Source of the DNA: Nocardioides agri
GTDB lineage: Bacteria > Actinomycetota > Actinomycetes > Propionibacteriales > Nocardioidaceae
DNA length: 64,000 nt
NCBI RefSeq assembly: GCF_013778305.1
Contig: NZ_JACEIC010000002.1
Coordinates: 1-64,000, forward strand
Reading direction: 5' to 3'
A program made the position numbers and the translations under genes. Shown piece after piece: positions 15,111 through 25,216 of this stretch (positions within the stretch are counted from its first letter, which is position 1; each line of letters starts with the position of its first letter). The notes under the pieces are model-generated. The model was not told the DNA's origin. It did no database searches and saw nothing but the letters and a program-made list of their open reading frames with translations.

Positions 15111-15176
15111 GGGCCAACTCAACGGTGACCGGGGCCCAACTCGACGGTGACCGGGGCCCAACTCGACGGTGACGGG
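15111..15176. repeat. Tandem array of a 22-bp repeat (three units)
   Basis: Units start at 15111, 15132 and 15154; consensus GGGCCCAACTCGACGGTGAC plus two bases, the first unit one base shorter. The array fills nearly all of the 73 bases between the convergent permease and SARP-like genes and ends one base before the TAA of the latter (15178-15180). A sister array of the same unit is at 38156-38240. On the minus strand the unit would be transcribed as 3' UTR. Confidence 0.85.
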
Positions 15177-15177
15177 G

Positions 15178-18168
15178 TTACTCGAGCTCCGCCAGGAGGG
15201 CACCGACCTCCGGGCGGAGCTCGGGCGCGCTCCGGCCCTCGAGGGTGGCGCGGAACCGCGCCTCCTCCCCCGGCAGCGCCGCCTGGGCCAGGGCCAGGGC
15301 CGGCGCCCAGGCCAGGCTGGGCAGCTGGCGGTTGTAGCCGAACCGGTCCGCGTAGACGAGCAGCCGTACGGCGGTGGTCGCCCGCTCGGTGTCGAGCTCG
15401 CCGGCCAGCTCCCACTCCGCGAGCGCGAAGAGGATCGAGCCGAAGACCGGGTAGTCGAGGAAGCCGATCGCGCCCCCCAGGATCTTCGGCGCCTTGTCGA
15501 GCAGGTCGCGGCGCATCCCGGCGACCTCCTCGCGGCGGCCGCGCTGGGCGTGGGCGGTGATCGCGGCGGCCTCGGCGTACAGCGTCCACGGCTCGAAGCC
15601 GAGCACCATCTCGAGCCCGGGGAAGCCGCGCTCGGCCAGGTCGGTCACGGCGTCGCGGTACCGGCGCAGGCCCTCGTCGACCCGGCCCGCGGCGAGGGCG
15701 AGCTCGGCCCGACCGCACAGCAGGATGATCGCCCCGCCGAAGATGCTGGAGCCGAGGTCCTCGGCCTCGATCTCGTCGAAGAGCCGCTCGGCCTCGGCGA
15801 CCCGTCCCTGGTCCATGGCGCCGACCGCGAGCACGGCCTTGAGCTGCGCGACGTCCTCGCTGGCGCCCAGCGCCTGCAGCACGGGGATCGCGTCGCGCGC
15901 GAACCCCATCGCCTCCTCCATGTCGCCGACCTGCATGGTCAGGCCGGCGAGCTGCGCTCGGATGAGCGCCGCGCTCCACGGCCCGTCGGCGTCGTGGGCG
16001 AGAGCCAGGGCGAGGGCGTCCGTGCCGCGCTCCTGCGCCAGACGGACGTCGCCCTGGTTCTCGTGGAACTGGCTCGACCACTGCATCGCGAGCTGCGCGA
16101 CCCGGGGGTCGGGGTCCGCGCAGAGCGCCTCGAGCGCGTCGAGCCGCTCGTCGCCGATGGTCTGGCGAGCAGCGAGCAGGACCGTGGCCGCGATGTCGCT
16201 GCGGCTCGCCCGGCCGCCGGGGCCGAGCTGCTCGAGCCGCTCGAAGGCCGGCCCCGAGACCGAGTCGGAGAAGATCAGCGTGTTGAAGGCGATCGCGACC
16301 AGCGTGGTGCGGAAGGCGCCCTCGAGCTCCGCGGGGATGTGCGCGTCGATGATGACGTCCTCGACCTCGGCCGCGAGGTTGACGACCTTGAGGTGGCTGC
16401 CCTCGATCGTCCAGAAGTCCGAGAGGCAGGCGACCAGCACGACGACGGCGTCCGCCTGCCGGTCGCGCAGGCACCGCCGCAGCAGGTCGACGAGGTTGCC
16501 CTCCTCGGTGCGGATCTCCGACATCGTGGCGATCTGACCGGGCCCGAACAGCGTGCCGGACGCCCGCAGGCAGAACGCAACACCCCAGTCCCGCAGCCGA
16601 CGAGCGGTCTCGGCGTCGTCGCCGGCGTCGATCAGCTGCATCTGCCCGAACTCACGCACCGTCTCCAGCAGTCGGTAGCGCAGCCCGCCGGCGCCCTCCA
16701 CGACGGTGACGAGCGACTGCTCCACCAGGTGCGAGAGGGGCACGATCGCGTCCCCGTCGATCACGGCGTCGGCACCGCCGAGCGAGAAGCCGTCGCGGAA
16801 CACCGCGAGCCGGCGGAGCGCGGTGCGCTCGTCCTCGCCGAGGAGGTTCCAGCTCCAGTCGATCACGGCGAGCAGCGTCTGGTGGCGCTCCGGCACGTCC
16901 CGGGAGCCGCCGGTGAGCAGCGCGAACCTGTTCTCCAGGCGCCGGCCGATCTCGGCCACAGACATCACCCGGACCTTGGCCGCGGCGAGCTCCACCGCAA
17001 GGGGCAGGCCGTCGAGCCGCTCGACGACCTCGCGCACCTCGCCGACGTCCAGACGGGCGCCCGGCCGCGCTGCGGACGCGCGGTCGGTGAACAGCTCGAC
17101 CGCGTCGTCGAGGCTCAGCTGCGGGAGCTGGTAGACCCGCTCCGCGGCCAGGCCCAGCGGCGCCCGGCTGGTGGTGAGCACGCGCAGCGCCGGGGTGCGG
17201 GTGACGAGGACCTGCACGAGGTCGGCGACGGCCGCCACGAGGTGCTCGCAGTTGTCGAGGATCAGCAGCGCCGGAGCGGTCCCGACCTGGTCGACGATGC
17301 GGCCGACGAGGTCGGTACGGCGGGCCGCGACCGTGGTCAGGCGGCCGGCGACCGACTCCCGGACGCCGAGGACGTCGCCGACCTCGACCGCCACCCCCTC
17401 CGGGGAGGTGACGCCGGCCAGCTCGACGAAGTGCACGACCGGCTGCTCGGCGAGCCGACCCATGAGGTGCGCGAGCCGGGTCTTGCCCAGGCCGCCCGCG
17501 CCGACGATCGAGGTCACCCGAGCGGTGCGGATCGTCTCCGCGAGGGCGGCGACGTCGCCGTCGCGGCCGATCAGCCGTGAGGCCTCGTAGAGCAGGCCCT
17601 CCCGGACCGGGCGGTCACGGGCCAGCAGCTCGGTGTGCAGGGCCTGGATGACCGGGCTGGGGTCGATGCCCAGCCGGTCGGCGAGGTCGCTGCGGTAGGC
17701 CTCGTACCGCTCCAGCGCCGCGGGTACGCCGTGCACCCCGGCGACCGCTCGCAGGAGGGCGGCGACGACCTCGTCGTCGGCGTCGGCGCGCTCGAGGAGC
17801 GGCAGCGCGGCGGCGTACTCCCCCGCGGCCGCCAGCCGCAGCCCCTCCGGGCGCAGGGCCCACGCGTCGACGTCGTCGGCCGTGAGCGAGAGGCGGTAGC
17901 CGCGCGGCGTGCGCTCGATGACCTCGGGCCGGGTCGCCGAGCGCGCCCGGGAGACCACGACCTGGAGGGCCTTCGTCGGGTTCGCCGGGACGTCGTCGCC
18001 CCAGATGTCCTCGACCAGCGCGGTCTCCGACAGTCCGCGTGGGCCGGCGTCGACCAGGCTGCGGAGCAGCGCATGCGTCCGCTCCCCGGGGACGGGCTCG
18101 CCCTCCCAGGTGACGTCGTCGAGGACCGTGAGCCGGGAGCCGGACGGTCCGTCAGCGCTGGACGGCAC
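15178..18168 (-). CDS. SARP/AfsR-like STAND ATPase transcriptional regulator
   Basis: 996-residue regulator. Residues about 10-100 form an OmpR/SARP-type winged helix (PTKALQVVVSRAR recognition region, IERTPRGYRL wing). About 105-190 resembles the bacterial transcriptional activator domain (ALERYEAYRSDLADRLGIDPS). The STAND/NB-ARC ATPase follows with Walker A GAGGLGKT near 237-244, LLILDNCEH as Walker B, and an LTTSRAPL sensor. The last 400 residues are helical repeats of TPR type. The GTG start at 18168 lies inside the final codons of pheT (17-base overlap), so it may be co-transcribed with pheST. It converges on the DrrAB-like exporter; an exporter promoter with SARP-style repeats (13231-13264) makes it a candidate activator of that operon. 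The inducing signal is unknown. Confidence 0.88.
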   Translation of the reverse strand: MPSSADGPSGSRLTVLDDVTWEGEPVPGERTHALLRSLVDAGPRGLSETALVEDIWGDDVPANPTKALQVVVSRARSATRPEVIERTPRGYRLSLTADDVDAWALRPEGLRLAAAGEYAAALPLLERADADDEVVAALLRAVAGVHGVPAALERYEAYRSDLADRLGIDPSPVIQALHTELLARDRPVREGLLYEASRLIGRDGDVAALAETIRTARVTSIVGAGGLGKTRLAHLMGRLAEQPVVHFVELAGVTSPEGVAVEVGDVLGVRESVAGRLTTVAARRTDLVGRIVDQVGTAPALLILDNCEHLVAAVADLVQVLVTRTPALRVLTTSRAPLGLAAERVYQLPQLSLDDAVELFTDRASAARPGARLDVGEVREVVERLDGLPLAVELAAAKVRVMSVAEIGRRLENRFALLTGGSRDVPERHQTLLAVIDWSWNLLGEDERTALRRLAVFRDGFSLGGADAVIDGDAIVPLSHLVEQSLVTVVEGAGGLRYRLLETVREFGQMQLIDAGDDAETARRLRDWGVAFCLRASGTLFGPGQIATMSEIRTEEGNLVDLLRRCLRDRQADAVVVLVACLSDFWTIEGSHLKVVNLAAEVEDVIIDAHIPAELEGAFRTTLVAIAFNTLIFSDSVSGPAFERLEQLGPGGRASRSDIAATVLLAARQTIGDERLDALEALCADPDPRVAQLAMQWSSQFHENQGDVRLAQERGTDALALALAHDADGPWSAALIRAQLAGLTMQVGDMEEAMGFARDAIPVLQALGASEDVAQLKAVLAVGAMDQGRVAEAERLFDEIEAEDLGSSIFGGAIILLCGRAELALAAGRVDEGLRRYRDAVTDLAERGFPGLEMVLGFEPWTLYAEAAAITAHAQRGRREEVAGMRRDLLDKAPKILGGAIGFLDYPVFGSILFALAEWELAGELDTERATTAVRLLVYADRFGYNRQLPSLAWAPALALAQAALPGEEARFRATLEGRSAPELRPEVGALLAELE

Positions 18169-20632
18169 CGGTCCGCTCTGCGGCGAGCGCCACGGCCGCG
18201 TCGCGCGCGGCCGCCGTCTCCTCCTCCGTCAGGGTGCGGTCGGGTGCCCGGAACCGGAGCGCGAACGCCAGCGACTTGCGACCCTCGCCGACCTGGTCAC
18301 CGGTGTAGACGTCGAAGAGCCGGACCGACTCGAGCAGGTCCCCGGCGCCCTCGCGGAGCGCGGCCTCGACCTCGGCCGCGGTGACGTCGTCGGCCACGAC
18401 GAGCGCGACGTCCTCCTTGGCCAGCGGGTAGGTCGAGAACTGCGGCCCGGGGGGCACGTCGCGCGCGTGCCGCAGGAGGAGGTCGAGGTCGATCTCGACC
18501 GCGGCGCTGCGCGCCGGCAGGCCGAACGCCTGGGCCACCTTCGGGTGGAGCTCGCCGGCGTGGCCGAGCTCCTCGCCCGCGACCGTGAACACCGCACACC
18601 GGCCGGGGTGCCAGGGCTGGTACGTCGCCGACGCGACCGCCACCTCGACGCCCAGCTCGGCCGCCAGCCGCCGCACGACCGCGATGGCGTCGGACCAGTC
18701 GGCCTCTCGGCCGGCGCCCCACCAGCCGCTGCGCTCCCGCTCGCCGGCGAGCACGACGGCGAGGTGCAGGGGTTGCGCCGGCAGGGCCTCGAAGAGCTTC
18801 GCGAGCTCGTCCTCGCTCGGTCGCCACTCGACGCCGTAGATCGGCGCCGGGCCGCTCTCGGAGGGGAACGCGACCGTGCCGGTCTCGAAGAGCGCGACCC
18901 CGGTCGCGCCGCGACCGACGTTGCGGGCGGCCGCCTTGAGCAGTCCGGGCAGCAGGGTCGTCGTGTAGGACGGCTCCTCGCTCGAGAGCGGGTTGGCCAA
19001 GCGCACGGTGCGGCGGCGTACGTCGTCGGCCGGCAGGCCGAGCGTGTCGAACGCGGCGTCGCCGACGAACGGGAAGCTGATCACCTCGACGCAGCCGGCC
19101 CCCGCGAGGGTGCGCCCGACGCGGCGACGCAGCCGCTGCTCCCGGGTCAGGCCGCGGCCCGCCGCGTCGCGCGGCAGCACCGACGGCACCTGGTCGTAGC
19201 CGACGATCCGCGCCACCTCCTCGACCAGGTCGAACGGGTCGTTGAGGTCGGGACGCCACGGCGGTGGCGTCGCGGTCAGCGTGGTGTCCTCCTTGGTGAG
19301 CGCGCAGCCCACCGCCTCGAGGTTCGTCACCGTCGTGGCCGCGTCGATGTCGATGCCGGTGACCCGCGCGGGCAGGTCGTAGGACATCGTGATCCGCGGC
19401 TGGTCCGGCGGCGTGCCGACGACCGTGACGCCGGGGTCGACCGTGCCCCCGCCGTACGTCGTCAGCAACTCGACCACGCGGTCGGCGGCAGCCGGGGTGA
19501 TGACGGGGTCGACGCCGCGCTCGTTGCGCTTGCCGGCCTCCGAGCTGATCCTGTGGCGCTTGCCGGTGCGGAACATCGACCGGGCGTCCCAGTGGGCGGC
19601 CTCGACCAGGATGTCGGTGGTGGTCGCGGACATCTCGGTGGTCTCGCCGCCCATCACGCCGCCGAGTCCGATGATGCCGGAGTCGTCGGTGACGACGAGG
19701 TCCTCGGCGGAGAGCACCCGCTCGGTGCCGTCGAGCGTCGTCAGGCGCTCGCCCTCGTGGGCGCGCCGGACCCGGATCGGGCCCTGGAGCTTGGCGGCGT
19801 CGTAGCCGTGGATCGGGCGCCCGGTCTCGAGCATCACGTAGTTGGTGACGTCGACCGCCAGCGAGATCGGCCGCATGCCGGCCTGCTGCAGACGCTTCGC
19901 CATCCAGTCCGGGGTGGCCGCGGCGGGGTCGAAGCCGCTCACCCTGCGGGCCACGAACACCGGGCAGCCGTCGGGGTCGTCGATGACGACCGGGTAGCCG
20001 GCGTCGTTCGACGCGGGGACGTCGCGCTCGGTCGGGTCGGTGAACCGCACGCCGTAGGCCAGCGCAGCCTCGCGGGCGATCCCGCGCAGCGACAGCGCGT
20101 AGGCGCGGTCGGGGTTGATCTCGAACTCGACGACCTCCTCGCGGAGGCCGAGCACGTCGAAGGCGTCGTCGCCGGGCTCACCGGCGTCGGCGGGCAGCAC
20201 GATGATGCCGTCGTGGTCCTCGCCGAGGCCGAGCTCGCGGGCCGAGCAGATCATGCCGGCCGAGAGGTGGCCGTAGGTCTTGCGCGCGGAGATCTCGAAG
20301 TTCCCGGGCAGCACGCCGCCGGGCAGGATCACCACGACCAGGTCGCCGGGCGCGAAGTTGTGGGCGCCGCAGACGATGCCCTGCGGCTCGCCGGTGCCGT
20401 TGGCGGCGCCGACGTCGACGGTGCACCAGTTGATGGTCTTGCCGTTCTTCTGCGGCTCGGGCTCCACCGTCAGCACCCGGCCGACGACGAGCGGGCCGGT
20501 GATGTCGGCGCCGGCGCTCTCGATCGCCTCGAGCTTGAGGCCGAGCGAGGTCAACCGGGTGGTGAGGTCCTCGGTGGTGACCTCGGCCGGGAGGTCGACG
20601 TACTCGCGGATCCAGGAGACAGGGGCCTTCAC
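18152..20632 (-). CDS. pheT: Phenylalanyl-tRNA synthetase beta subunit
   Basis: 826 residues, normal for bacterial PheT. Order of domains by visible motifs: N-terminal B1/EMAP-like tRNA-binding region (about 40-150, with [10 protein letters not shown]), B3/B4 editing region, B5, catalytic-like core, and the C-terminal ferredoxin-fold anticodon domain ending in [12 protein letters not shown] (near 800). Works as the beta part of an alpha2-beta2 enzyme. The GTG start overlaps the pheS stop (GTGA). Confidence 0.97.
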   Translation of the reverse strand: MKAPVSWIREYVDLPAEVTTEDLTTRLTSLGLKLEAIESAGADITGPLVVGRVLTVEPEPQKNGKTINWCTVDVGAANGTGEPQGIVCGAHNFAPGDLVVVILPGGVLPGNFEISARKTYGHLSAGMICSARELGLGEDHDGIIVLPADAGEPGDDAFDVLGLREEVVEFEINPDRAYALSLRGIAREAALAYGVRFTDPTERDVPASNDAGYPVVIDDPDGCPVFVARRVSGFDPAAATPDWMAKRLQQAGMRPISLAVDVTNYVMLETGRPIHGYDAAKLQGPIRVRRAHEGERLTTLDGTERVLSAEDLVVTDDSGIIGLGGVMGGETTEMSATTTDILVEAAHWDARSMFRTGKRHRISSEAGKRNERGVDPVITPAAADRVVELLTTYGGGTVDPGVTVVGTPPDQPRITMSYDLPARVTGIDIDAATTVTNLEAVGCALTKEDTTLTATPPPWRPDLNDPFDLVEEVARIVGYDQVPSVLPRDAAGRGLTREQRLRRRVGRTLAGAGCVEVISFPFVGDAAFDTLGLPADDVRRRTVRLANPLSSEEPSYTTTLLPGLLKAAARNVGRGATGVALFETGTVAFPSESGPAPIYGVEWRPSEDELAKLFEALPAQPLHLAVVLAGERERSGWWGAGREADWSDAIAVVRRLAAELGVEVAVASATYQPWHPGRCAVFTVAGEELGHAGELHPKVAQAFGLPARSAAVEIDLDLLLRHARDVPPGPQFSTYPLAKEDVALVVADDVTAAEVEAALREGAGDLLESVRLFDVYTGDQVGEGRKSLAFALRFRAPDRTLTEEETAAARDAAVALAAERTGAVQR

Positions 20633-21735
20633 AGTTCACTCCCGAATGCCGTGGTGAAGCGGATGTCGCCCTCGAAGAGCTCCCGCAGGTCCTCGATGCC
20701 GTGGCGGAACATCAATGTGCGGTCGATGCCCATGCCGAAGGCGAACCCGGTGTAGCGCTCGGCGTCGACGCCGCAGGCGGTCAGCACCCGCGGGTTGACC
20801 ACGCCGCAGCCGCCCCACTCGATCCAGCCCTCGCCCCGGCAGGTGCGGCAGGTGACGCCGTCGACCACGGTCGCGCCGCGGCACACGAAGCAGACCAGGT
20901 CGACCTCGGCGCTCGGCTCGGTGAAGGGGAAGTACGAGGGGCGGAAGCGGGTGCTGATGCCCTCCCCGAACATCTGCGCGGCGAAGTGGTCGAGCGTGCC
21001 CTTGAGGTGGGCCATCGTGATGCCCTCGTCGATGGCGAGACCCTCGACCTGGTGGAAGACCGGGCTGTGCGTCGCGTCGTACTCGTCGGTGCGGAACACC
21101 CGACCGGGGCAGACGACGTAGATCGGGGGCTCGGTGCTGAGCATCGTGCGGGCCTGGACCGGCGAGGTGTGGGTGCGCAGCACCAGGTGGTCGTCGGCCG
21201 GGTCGGTCCAGAACGTGTCCTGCATGGTGCGGGCCGGGTGGTCGGCGCCGAGGTTGAGAGCGTCGAAGTTGAGCCACTCCGCCTCGATGACCGGGCCCTC
21301 CGCGACCTCCCAGCCCATGGCGACGAAGATGTCGGCGATCAGCTCGGAGCCGGTGGTGAGCGGGTGGCGGGCGCCGGCCGGGAGCCGGTCGGTCGGCAGG
21401 GTGACGTCGACGGTCTCCTCGACCAGCATCCGCTCCTCGTGCTCGGCCTCCAGCACCTCCTGGCGGGCCGCGAGCGCCTGGTTGACCGCGCCGCGCGCCC
21501 GACCGATGCGCTGACCGGCCTCCTTGCGCGCCTGCGGCGGGAGCGCGCCGATCTCGCGGTTGGCGAGCGCCAGCGGCGACCGGTCCCCCGTGTGGTCGAT
21601 CCGGACCTGCTTGAGCTCGGCGAGGTCGGCGGCGGCCGCGATGGCGGCGAGCGCGGCGTCGCGCGCGGCCTCGACCTCCTCGGGCTTCAACGGAGTGACC
21701 TCCACAGGGTCGTAGTCGCTGTTCGGTCCAGACAC
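20629..21735 (-). CDS. pheS: Phenylalanyl-tRNA synthetase alpha subunit
   Basis: Class II synthetase catalytic subunit, 368 residues. An N-terminal coiled coil (about 20-105) is followed by motif 2 ([22 protein letters not shown]) and motif 3 ([13 protein letters not shown]). A CFVC...CRTC four-cysteine insertion near 295-315 looks like the small zinc ribbon found in some PheS. Starts at GTG 21735 in a gap of only 60 bases after the kinase gene; no T-box or leader peptide could be found there. Confidence 0.97.
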   Translation of the reverse strand: MSGPNSDYDPVEVTPLKPEEVEAARDAALAAIAAAADLAELKQVRIDHTGDRSPLALANREIGALPPQARKEAGQRIGRARGAVNQALAARQEVLEAEHEERMLVEETVDVTLPTDRLPAGARHPLTTGSELIADIFVAMGWEVAEGPVIEAEWLNFDALNLGADHPARTMQDTFWTDPADDHLVLRTHTSPVQARTMLSTEPPIYVVCPGRVFRTDEYDATHSPVFHQVEGLAIDEGITMAHLKGTLDHFAAQMFGEGISTRFRPSYFPFTEPSAEVDLVCFVCRGATVVDGVTCRTCRGEGWIEWGGCGVVNPRVLTACGVDAERYTGFAFGMGIDRTLMFRHGIEDLRELFEGDIRFTTAFGSEL

Positions 21736-21795
21736 GGGGACGAGTCTATTGACGGGCTCCGGGCGTCCGCGAACGGGTAACGCCTGCCGGACCGC

Positions 21796-22830
21796 TCAGT
21801 CCGCGAACTCGCCCGCCGGCAGCAGCACGACGATCCGCGCCCCGCCGCCCTCGGCGTCCTCGATCGCGACCGTCCCGCCGTGGGCGCGCACGAGTCCGTG
21901 CACGAGGTAGAGCCCGAGCCCGGAGCCGCCGCCGCGCCCGCCGGTCCAGAACTTCGTGAACACCCGCCGGCGCATCTCCGGGGAGATCCCCTCGCCCTCG
22001 TCCTCCACGGTCAGCCGTACGCCGGGCCCCTCGGCCGCGGGGTCGGCCGGCTCGAGCCGGACCCGCACCGTGCCCTCGCCGTGCCGTACGGCGTTCTCCA
22101 CGAGGTTGGTCACGACCTGGGTGAGCTTGTCGGGGTCGACGAGCACCTCGGGCACCGCGTCCGCGACGGTCAGCTCGAGGGCGCGGCTGGTGCCGGCGCC
22201 GACCGAGTCGACGACCCGTCGGACGAGCACGGCTGCGTCGACCGGCCGCGGGTAGAGCTGGAGCCGTCCGGTGTCGATGCGGGCGATGTCGAGCAGCTCG
22301 GCGATCAGCCGGGTGAGCCGGTCGGAGTCCGCCGCGACGGTGGTGAGCATCAGCTTCTTCTGATCGTCGTTCAGCTGGTCCCACCGGTTGAGGAGCGCCT
22401 GCACGAAGCCCTTGACGCCCGTGAGCGGTGACCGCAGCTCGTGGGCGACCGTCGCCACGAGGTCGGAGCGCTCGCGGTCGAGCCGTGCGCGGCCCCGGCC
22501 GGAGCGCAGGCTCACCGCGACCGTGGACACCGGCTCGGACAGGGCGGCCCGGTGCAGGCGGGCGACGACGAGGACCTCGGTGCCGTCCGGGAGGAGCCAG
22601 GGCTGCTCCGGGACCGCCGTGCGGGTGGGGAGGCCGGCGTAGGGCCGGTTGTGGGAGCACCAGTCCCGGCCCTCGTGGTCGCGCAGCGTGAGCACGTCCT
22701 CCAGGAGCTTGCCGATGCCGTCGCTCACGCCGAGCATGCGGCGCGCCGTCGCGTTGACGGCGGTCACGCGACCGTCGGCGCCTGCGAGCACCGCACCGTC
22801 GGCGAGTGCGTCGAGCAGGTCGTCTCCCAT
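21796..22830 (-). CDS. Orphan PAS-domain sensor histidine kinase
   Basis: 344-residue soluble kinase without membrane spans. A PAS-like domain covers about residues 5-110 (LADGAVLAGADGRVTAVN), HisKA about 120-185 with the H-box VATVAHELRSPL, and HATPase_c about 225-342 with N-box VTNLVENAVRHG and G-box GSGLGLYLV. No response regulator is adjacent. A kinase between the SpoU methylase and pheS is a recurring actinobacterial arrangement. The start at ATG 22830 is supported by TACTGT at 22842-22837 with six bases between. Confidence 0.88.
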   Translation of the reverse strand: MGDDLLDALADGAVLAGADGRVTAVNATARRMLGVSDGIGKLLEDVLTLRDHEGRDWCSHNRPYAGLPTRTAVPEQPWLLPDGTEVLVVARLHRAALSEPVSTVAVSLRSGRGRARLDRERSDLVATVAHELRSPLTGVKGFVQALLNRWDQLNDDQKKLMLTTVAADSDRLTRLIAELLDIARIDTGRLQLYPRPVDAAVLVRRVVDSVGAGTSRALELTVADAVPEVLVDPDKLTQVVTNLVENAVRHGEGTVRVRLEPADPAAEGPGVRLTVEDEGEGISPEMRRRVFTKFWTGGRGGGSGLGLYLVHGLVRAHGGTVAIEDAEGGGARIVVLLPAGEFAD

Positions 22831-22836
22831 GCCAGC

Positions 22837-22842
22837 ACAGTA
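22837..22842 (-). promoter_or_regulatory. -10 element TACTGT before the histidine kinase
   Basis: Minus-strand TACTGT, then six bases, then ATG at 22830. Same geometry as the other leaderless-type starts; suggests the kinase has its own promoter apart from rplT. Confidence 0.5.
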
Positions 22843-22881
22843 GTGGGCGCACTCGCGCCCCGGGCTGCTCGCGAGGCGTGC

Positions 22882-23682
22882 TCAGGTGGGCGAGGCCCGC
22901 CGCTGCGCCCGAGCCGACGCGTAGAGGCAGAGTGCGGCGGCAGTGGAGAGGTTGAGGCTCTCCGCGCGGCCGTGGATCGGGATCCGGACCCGGTGGTCGG
23001 CGAGCGCGGCCAGCTCGTCCGGCAGTCCCCACGCCTCGTTGCCGAAGAGCCACGCCGTGGGTCGGGCGAGCAGCTCGTCGGCCTCGTCGAGGTCGACCTC
23101 GCCGGCGCCGTCGGCGGCCAGCACCTGCAGGCCCGCGGCCTGCGCCGCGCGGACGGCGCTCGCCGCGTCGGGCTCCGGCACGATCGGCAGGTGGAAGAGG
23201 CTGCCGACGCTGGCCCGCACGGTCTTGGGGTTGTAGGCGTCGACCGAGTGCCCGGCCAGCACGACGGCGTCCGCGCCGGCCGCGTCGGCACAACGGATCA
23301 CGGTGCCGGCGTTGCCCGGGTCGCGGACGTCGGCGCAGATCGCGGTGAGACGCGCCCGGGCCGGGACCGCCCCGTCCAGGAACCGGCAGAGCGCGACCAC
23401 ACCGGCCGGGCTCACCGAGTCGCTGAGCGAGGCCAGCGCGGCGTCGTCGACCAGCGTCCACGCCGGGGCGTCCGCCGCGAGCGCGGCGTACTGCTCGGTG
23501 GCGGCGGTGGTGGCGAACACCTCGACGACGCAGCCGGCGCCGAGGGCGCCCTCGACGGCCTTCGGGCCGTCGGCAAGGAACAGCCGCCGCTCGGATCGCT
23601 CCGAGCGGCGGCTGAGCTTCCGCGCCTCCTTGACCCGGGCGTTGCCGCGGGTCAGGGGCGGAAGGTGGTGGTCGTGGCCCAC
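22882..23682 (-). CDS. SpoU/TrmH-family RNA 2'-O-ribose methyltransferase
   Basis: SAM-dependent knotted (SPOUT) methylase, 266 residues from GTG 23682, five bases after the rplT stop. Residues about 15-100 are the substrate-binding N-terminal domain (KEARKLSRRSERSERRLFLADG). The catalytic domain has the three SpoU motifs: DVRDPGNAGTVIRCADAAG, WLFGNEAWGLP and IPIHGRAESLNLSTAAAL. Lying directly behind rplT, it probably modifies ribosomal RNA; 23S rRNA or a thiostrepton-resistance-like target are options that cannot be separated here. Confidence 0.9.
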   Translation of the reverse strand: MGHDHHLPPLTRGNARVKEARKLSRRSERSERRLFLADGPKAVEGALGAGCVVEVFATTAATEQYAALAADAPAWTLVDDAALASLSDSVSPAGVVALCRFLDGAVPARARLTAICADVRDPGNAGTVIRCADAAGADAVVLAGHSVDAYNPKTVRASVGSLFHLPIVPEPDAASAVRAAQAAGLQVLAADGAGEVDLDEADELLARPTAWLFGNEAWGLPDELAALADHRVRIPIHGRAESLNLSTAAALCLYASARAQRRASPT

Positions 23683-23687
23683 CTGAA

Positions 23688-24074
23688 TCAGGCAGAGACC
23701 TTGGGCGCGTTGACGTCCTCGGGCAGGGCGGCCCGCGCGGTCTCGACGAGCGCGTTGAACGCGGCCACGTCGTTGACGGCGAGCTCGGCGAGGATCTTGC
23801 GGTCGACCTCGACGCCCGCCAGGTTGAGGCCCTGGATGAAGCGGTTGTAGGTCATGCCCTGCGCACGCGCCGCGGCGTTGATGCGCTGGATCCACAGCTT
23901 GCGGAAGTTGCCCTTGTTCTTGCGGCGGTCGTTGTAGCTGTAGACCAGCGAGTGGGTGACCTGCTCCTTCGCCTTGCGGTAGAGGCGCGAGCGCTGGCCG
24001 CGGTAACCGCTGGCGCGCTCGAGGGTCGTCCGGCGCTTCTTCTGGGCGTTCACTGCCCGCTTGACGCGTGCCAC
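23688..24074 (-). CDS. rplT: 50S ribosomal protein L20
   Basis: Essential early 23S rRNA-binding protein. The 128 residues begin [15 protein letters not shown] and contain the family segment [24 protein letters not shown]; the long basic N-terminal helix and compact C-terminal domain are both present. GTG start. Follows rpmI after 44 bases in the conserved infC-rpmI-rplT operon. Confidence 0.98.
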   Translation of the reverse strand: MARVKRAVNAQKKRRTTLERASGYRGQRSRLYRKAKEQVTHSLVYSYNDRRKNKGNFRKLWIQRINAAARAQGMTYNRFIQGLNLAGVEVDRKILAELAVNDVAAFNALVETARAALPEDVNAPKVSA

Positions 24075-24118
24075 TGTCTTACTCCTTGTTGCTTGTTAAG
24101 TCTGGGTGCGGGAGCCGG

Positions 24119-24313
24119 TCAGAGACCGAGCATCTTCTTCGCGCGGGGGACGTCGGCCTTGGCGACCTCGACCGTGCCGGTCATCCGACGGGTGACCTTG
24201 GAGGGCTTCTTCTCCAGGTTGTGGCGCTTGCCGGCCTTCTCGCGAAGGATCTTCCCGGACCCGGTCACGCGGAAGCGCTTGCCGGCGCCGGAGTGGCTCT
24301 TGTTCTTCGGCAT
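24119..24313 (-). CDS. rpmI: 50S ribosomal protein L35
   Basis: 64-residue basic protein starting [21 protein letters not shown] with the L35 signature and a C-terminal KKMLGL. Between infC and rplT as expected. The 88 bases to infC contain a pyrimidine-rich stretch but no clear terminator. Confidence 0.98.
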   Translation of the reverse strand: MPKNKSHSGAGKRFRVTGSGKILREKAGKRHNLEKKPSKVTRRMTGTVEVAKADVPRAKKMLGL

Positions 24314-24401
24314 CTCTGTGTGTCTCTCTCTCGTTGCTGCAGACCGCGCCGGCCAGGCTCTCGGGCTGGCTCGACCGGCGAACTCGTAGGTCTGCGGAGT
24401 C

Positions 24402-25085
24402 TCAGGCCTCGATCTCGGGATCGAGGTTCTCGGAGCGGCCGCGCTCCTTCTTCTGCGCGACCGGCCCGGCCGCGTGGGCGGCGTCGCGCTCGGCGCGCTC
24501 CTCGGCCTCGAGGGCGGCGCGCTCAGCGGCGCGGCTCTCCTTCTCGGCCTTCATGTCGACCTTGGCGTCGGCCTTCTTCTTGTGCGGGCCGAGCACCATG
24601 ACCATGTTGCGGCCGTCCTGCTTCGGGGACGACTCGACGAAGCCCAGCTCGCTGACGTCCTCCGCCAGCTTCTGGAGCAGCCGGAAGCCCAGCTCGGGGC
24701 GGTGCTGCTCACGACCACGGAACATGATCGTGATCTTGACCTTGTCCCCGGCGCGCAGGAACCGCACGACGTGACCCTTCTTGGTCTCGTAGTCGTGCTG
24801 GTCGATCTTGGGACGAAGCTTCATCTCCTTGATGATCACGTTCGTCTGGTTGCGACGGGCCTCACGGGCCTTCTGGGCGTTCTCGTACTTGAACTTCCCG
24901 TAGTCCATGAGCTTGCAGACGGGCGGCTTGCCCTGCGGCGCGATCTCGACGAGGTCGAGGTCGGCCTCCTGGGCGAGCTTGAGTGCCTGGTCGGTCGGCA
25001 CGATGCCGACCGTCTCCCCGTTGGGTCCAACGAGACGGACCTCGGGAACCCGGATCCGATCGTTGATACGCAGCTCGGTGCTGAT
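24402..25085 (-). CDS. infC: Translation initiation factor IF-3, AUC start codon
   Basis: Keeps 30S subunits free and proofreads start-codon choice. Reading in frame upstream of the first conventional start (GTG 25001) gives [11 protein letters not shown], the real IF-3 N-terminus. The only start candidate is ATC at 25085, four bases after an AGGAGG. Rare AUU/AUC starts are a hallmark of infC and the basis of its self-control. The protein is then 227 residues: N domain about 1-80, linker, C domain to about 175, and an extra acidic/alanine-rich tail ([16 protein letters not shown]...) longer than in E. coli. Confidence 0.95.
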   Translation of the reverse strand: MSTELRINDRIRVPEVRLVGPNGETVGIVPTDQALKLAQEADLDLVEIAPQGKPPVCKLMDYGKFKYENAQKAREARRNQTNVIIKEMKLRPKIDQHDYETKKGHVVRFLRAGDKVKITIMFRGREQHRPELGFRLLQKLAEDVSELGFVESSPKQDGRNMVMVLGPHKKKADAKVDMKAEKESRAAERAALEAEERAERDAAHAAGPVAQKKERGRSENLDPEIEA

Positions 25086-25159
25086 GTGTCCTCCTGTTGG
25101 CCAGATGACCGGAAGCCGGTGTCGGCTCCGGGGCCCTGGGAGGGTCCGAAATCAACGAA

Positions 25160-25186
25160 GGCTTCCGCTTGGTGCAAGCGGAAGCC
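25160..25186 (-). promoter_or_regulatory. 11-bp perfect hairpin in the infC leader
   Basis: GGCTTCCGCTT and AAGCGGAAGCC pair perfectly around a five-base loop. No U-tract follows in the minus direction, so it is more likely a regulatory structure than a simple terminator. Confidence 0.6.
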
Positions 25187-25197
25187 AGTCGGAAGGC

Positions 25198-25216
25198 CTC
25201 CCACGTCACGTGGGAG
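25198..25216 (-). promoter_or_regulatory. 8-bp hairpin in the infC leader
   Basis: CTCCCACG and CGTGGGAG pair around a three-base loop, 11 bases 5' (in the direction of transcription) of the larger hairpin. Confidence 0.5.

Noticed and set aside
15111..15176. 22-bp repeats as a CRISPR array
   Set aside because: Units abut with no spacers and there are no cas genes; it is a tandem repeat.
21736..21795. T-box or phenylalanine leader peptide for pheST
   Set aside because: Only 60 bases, with no Phe-rich short frame and no T-box sequence.
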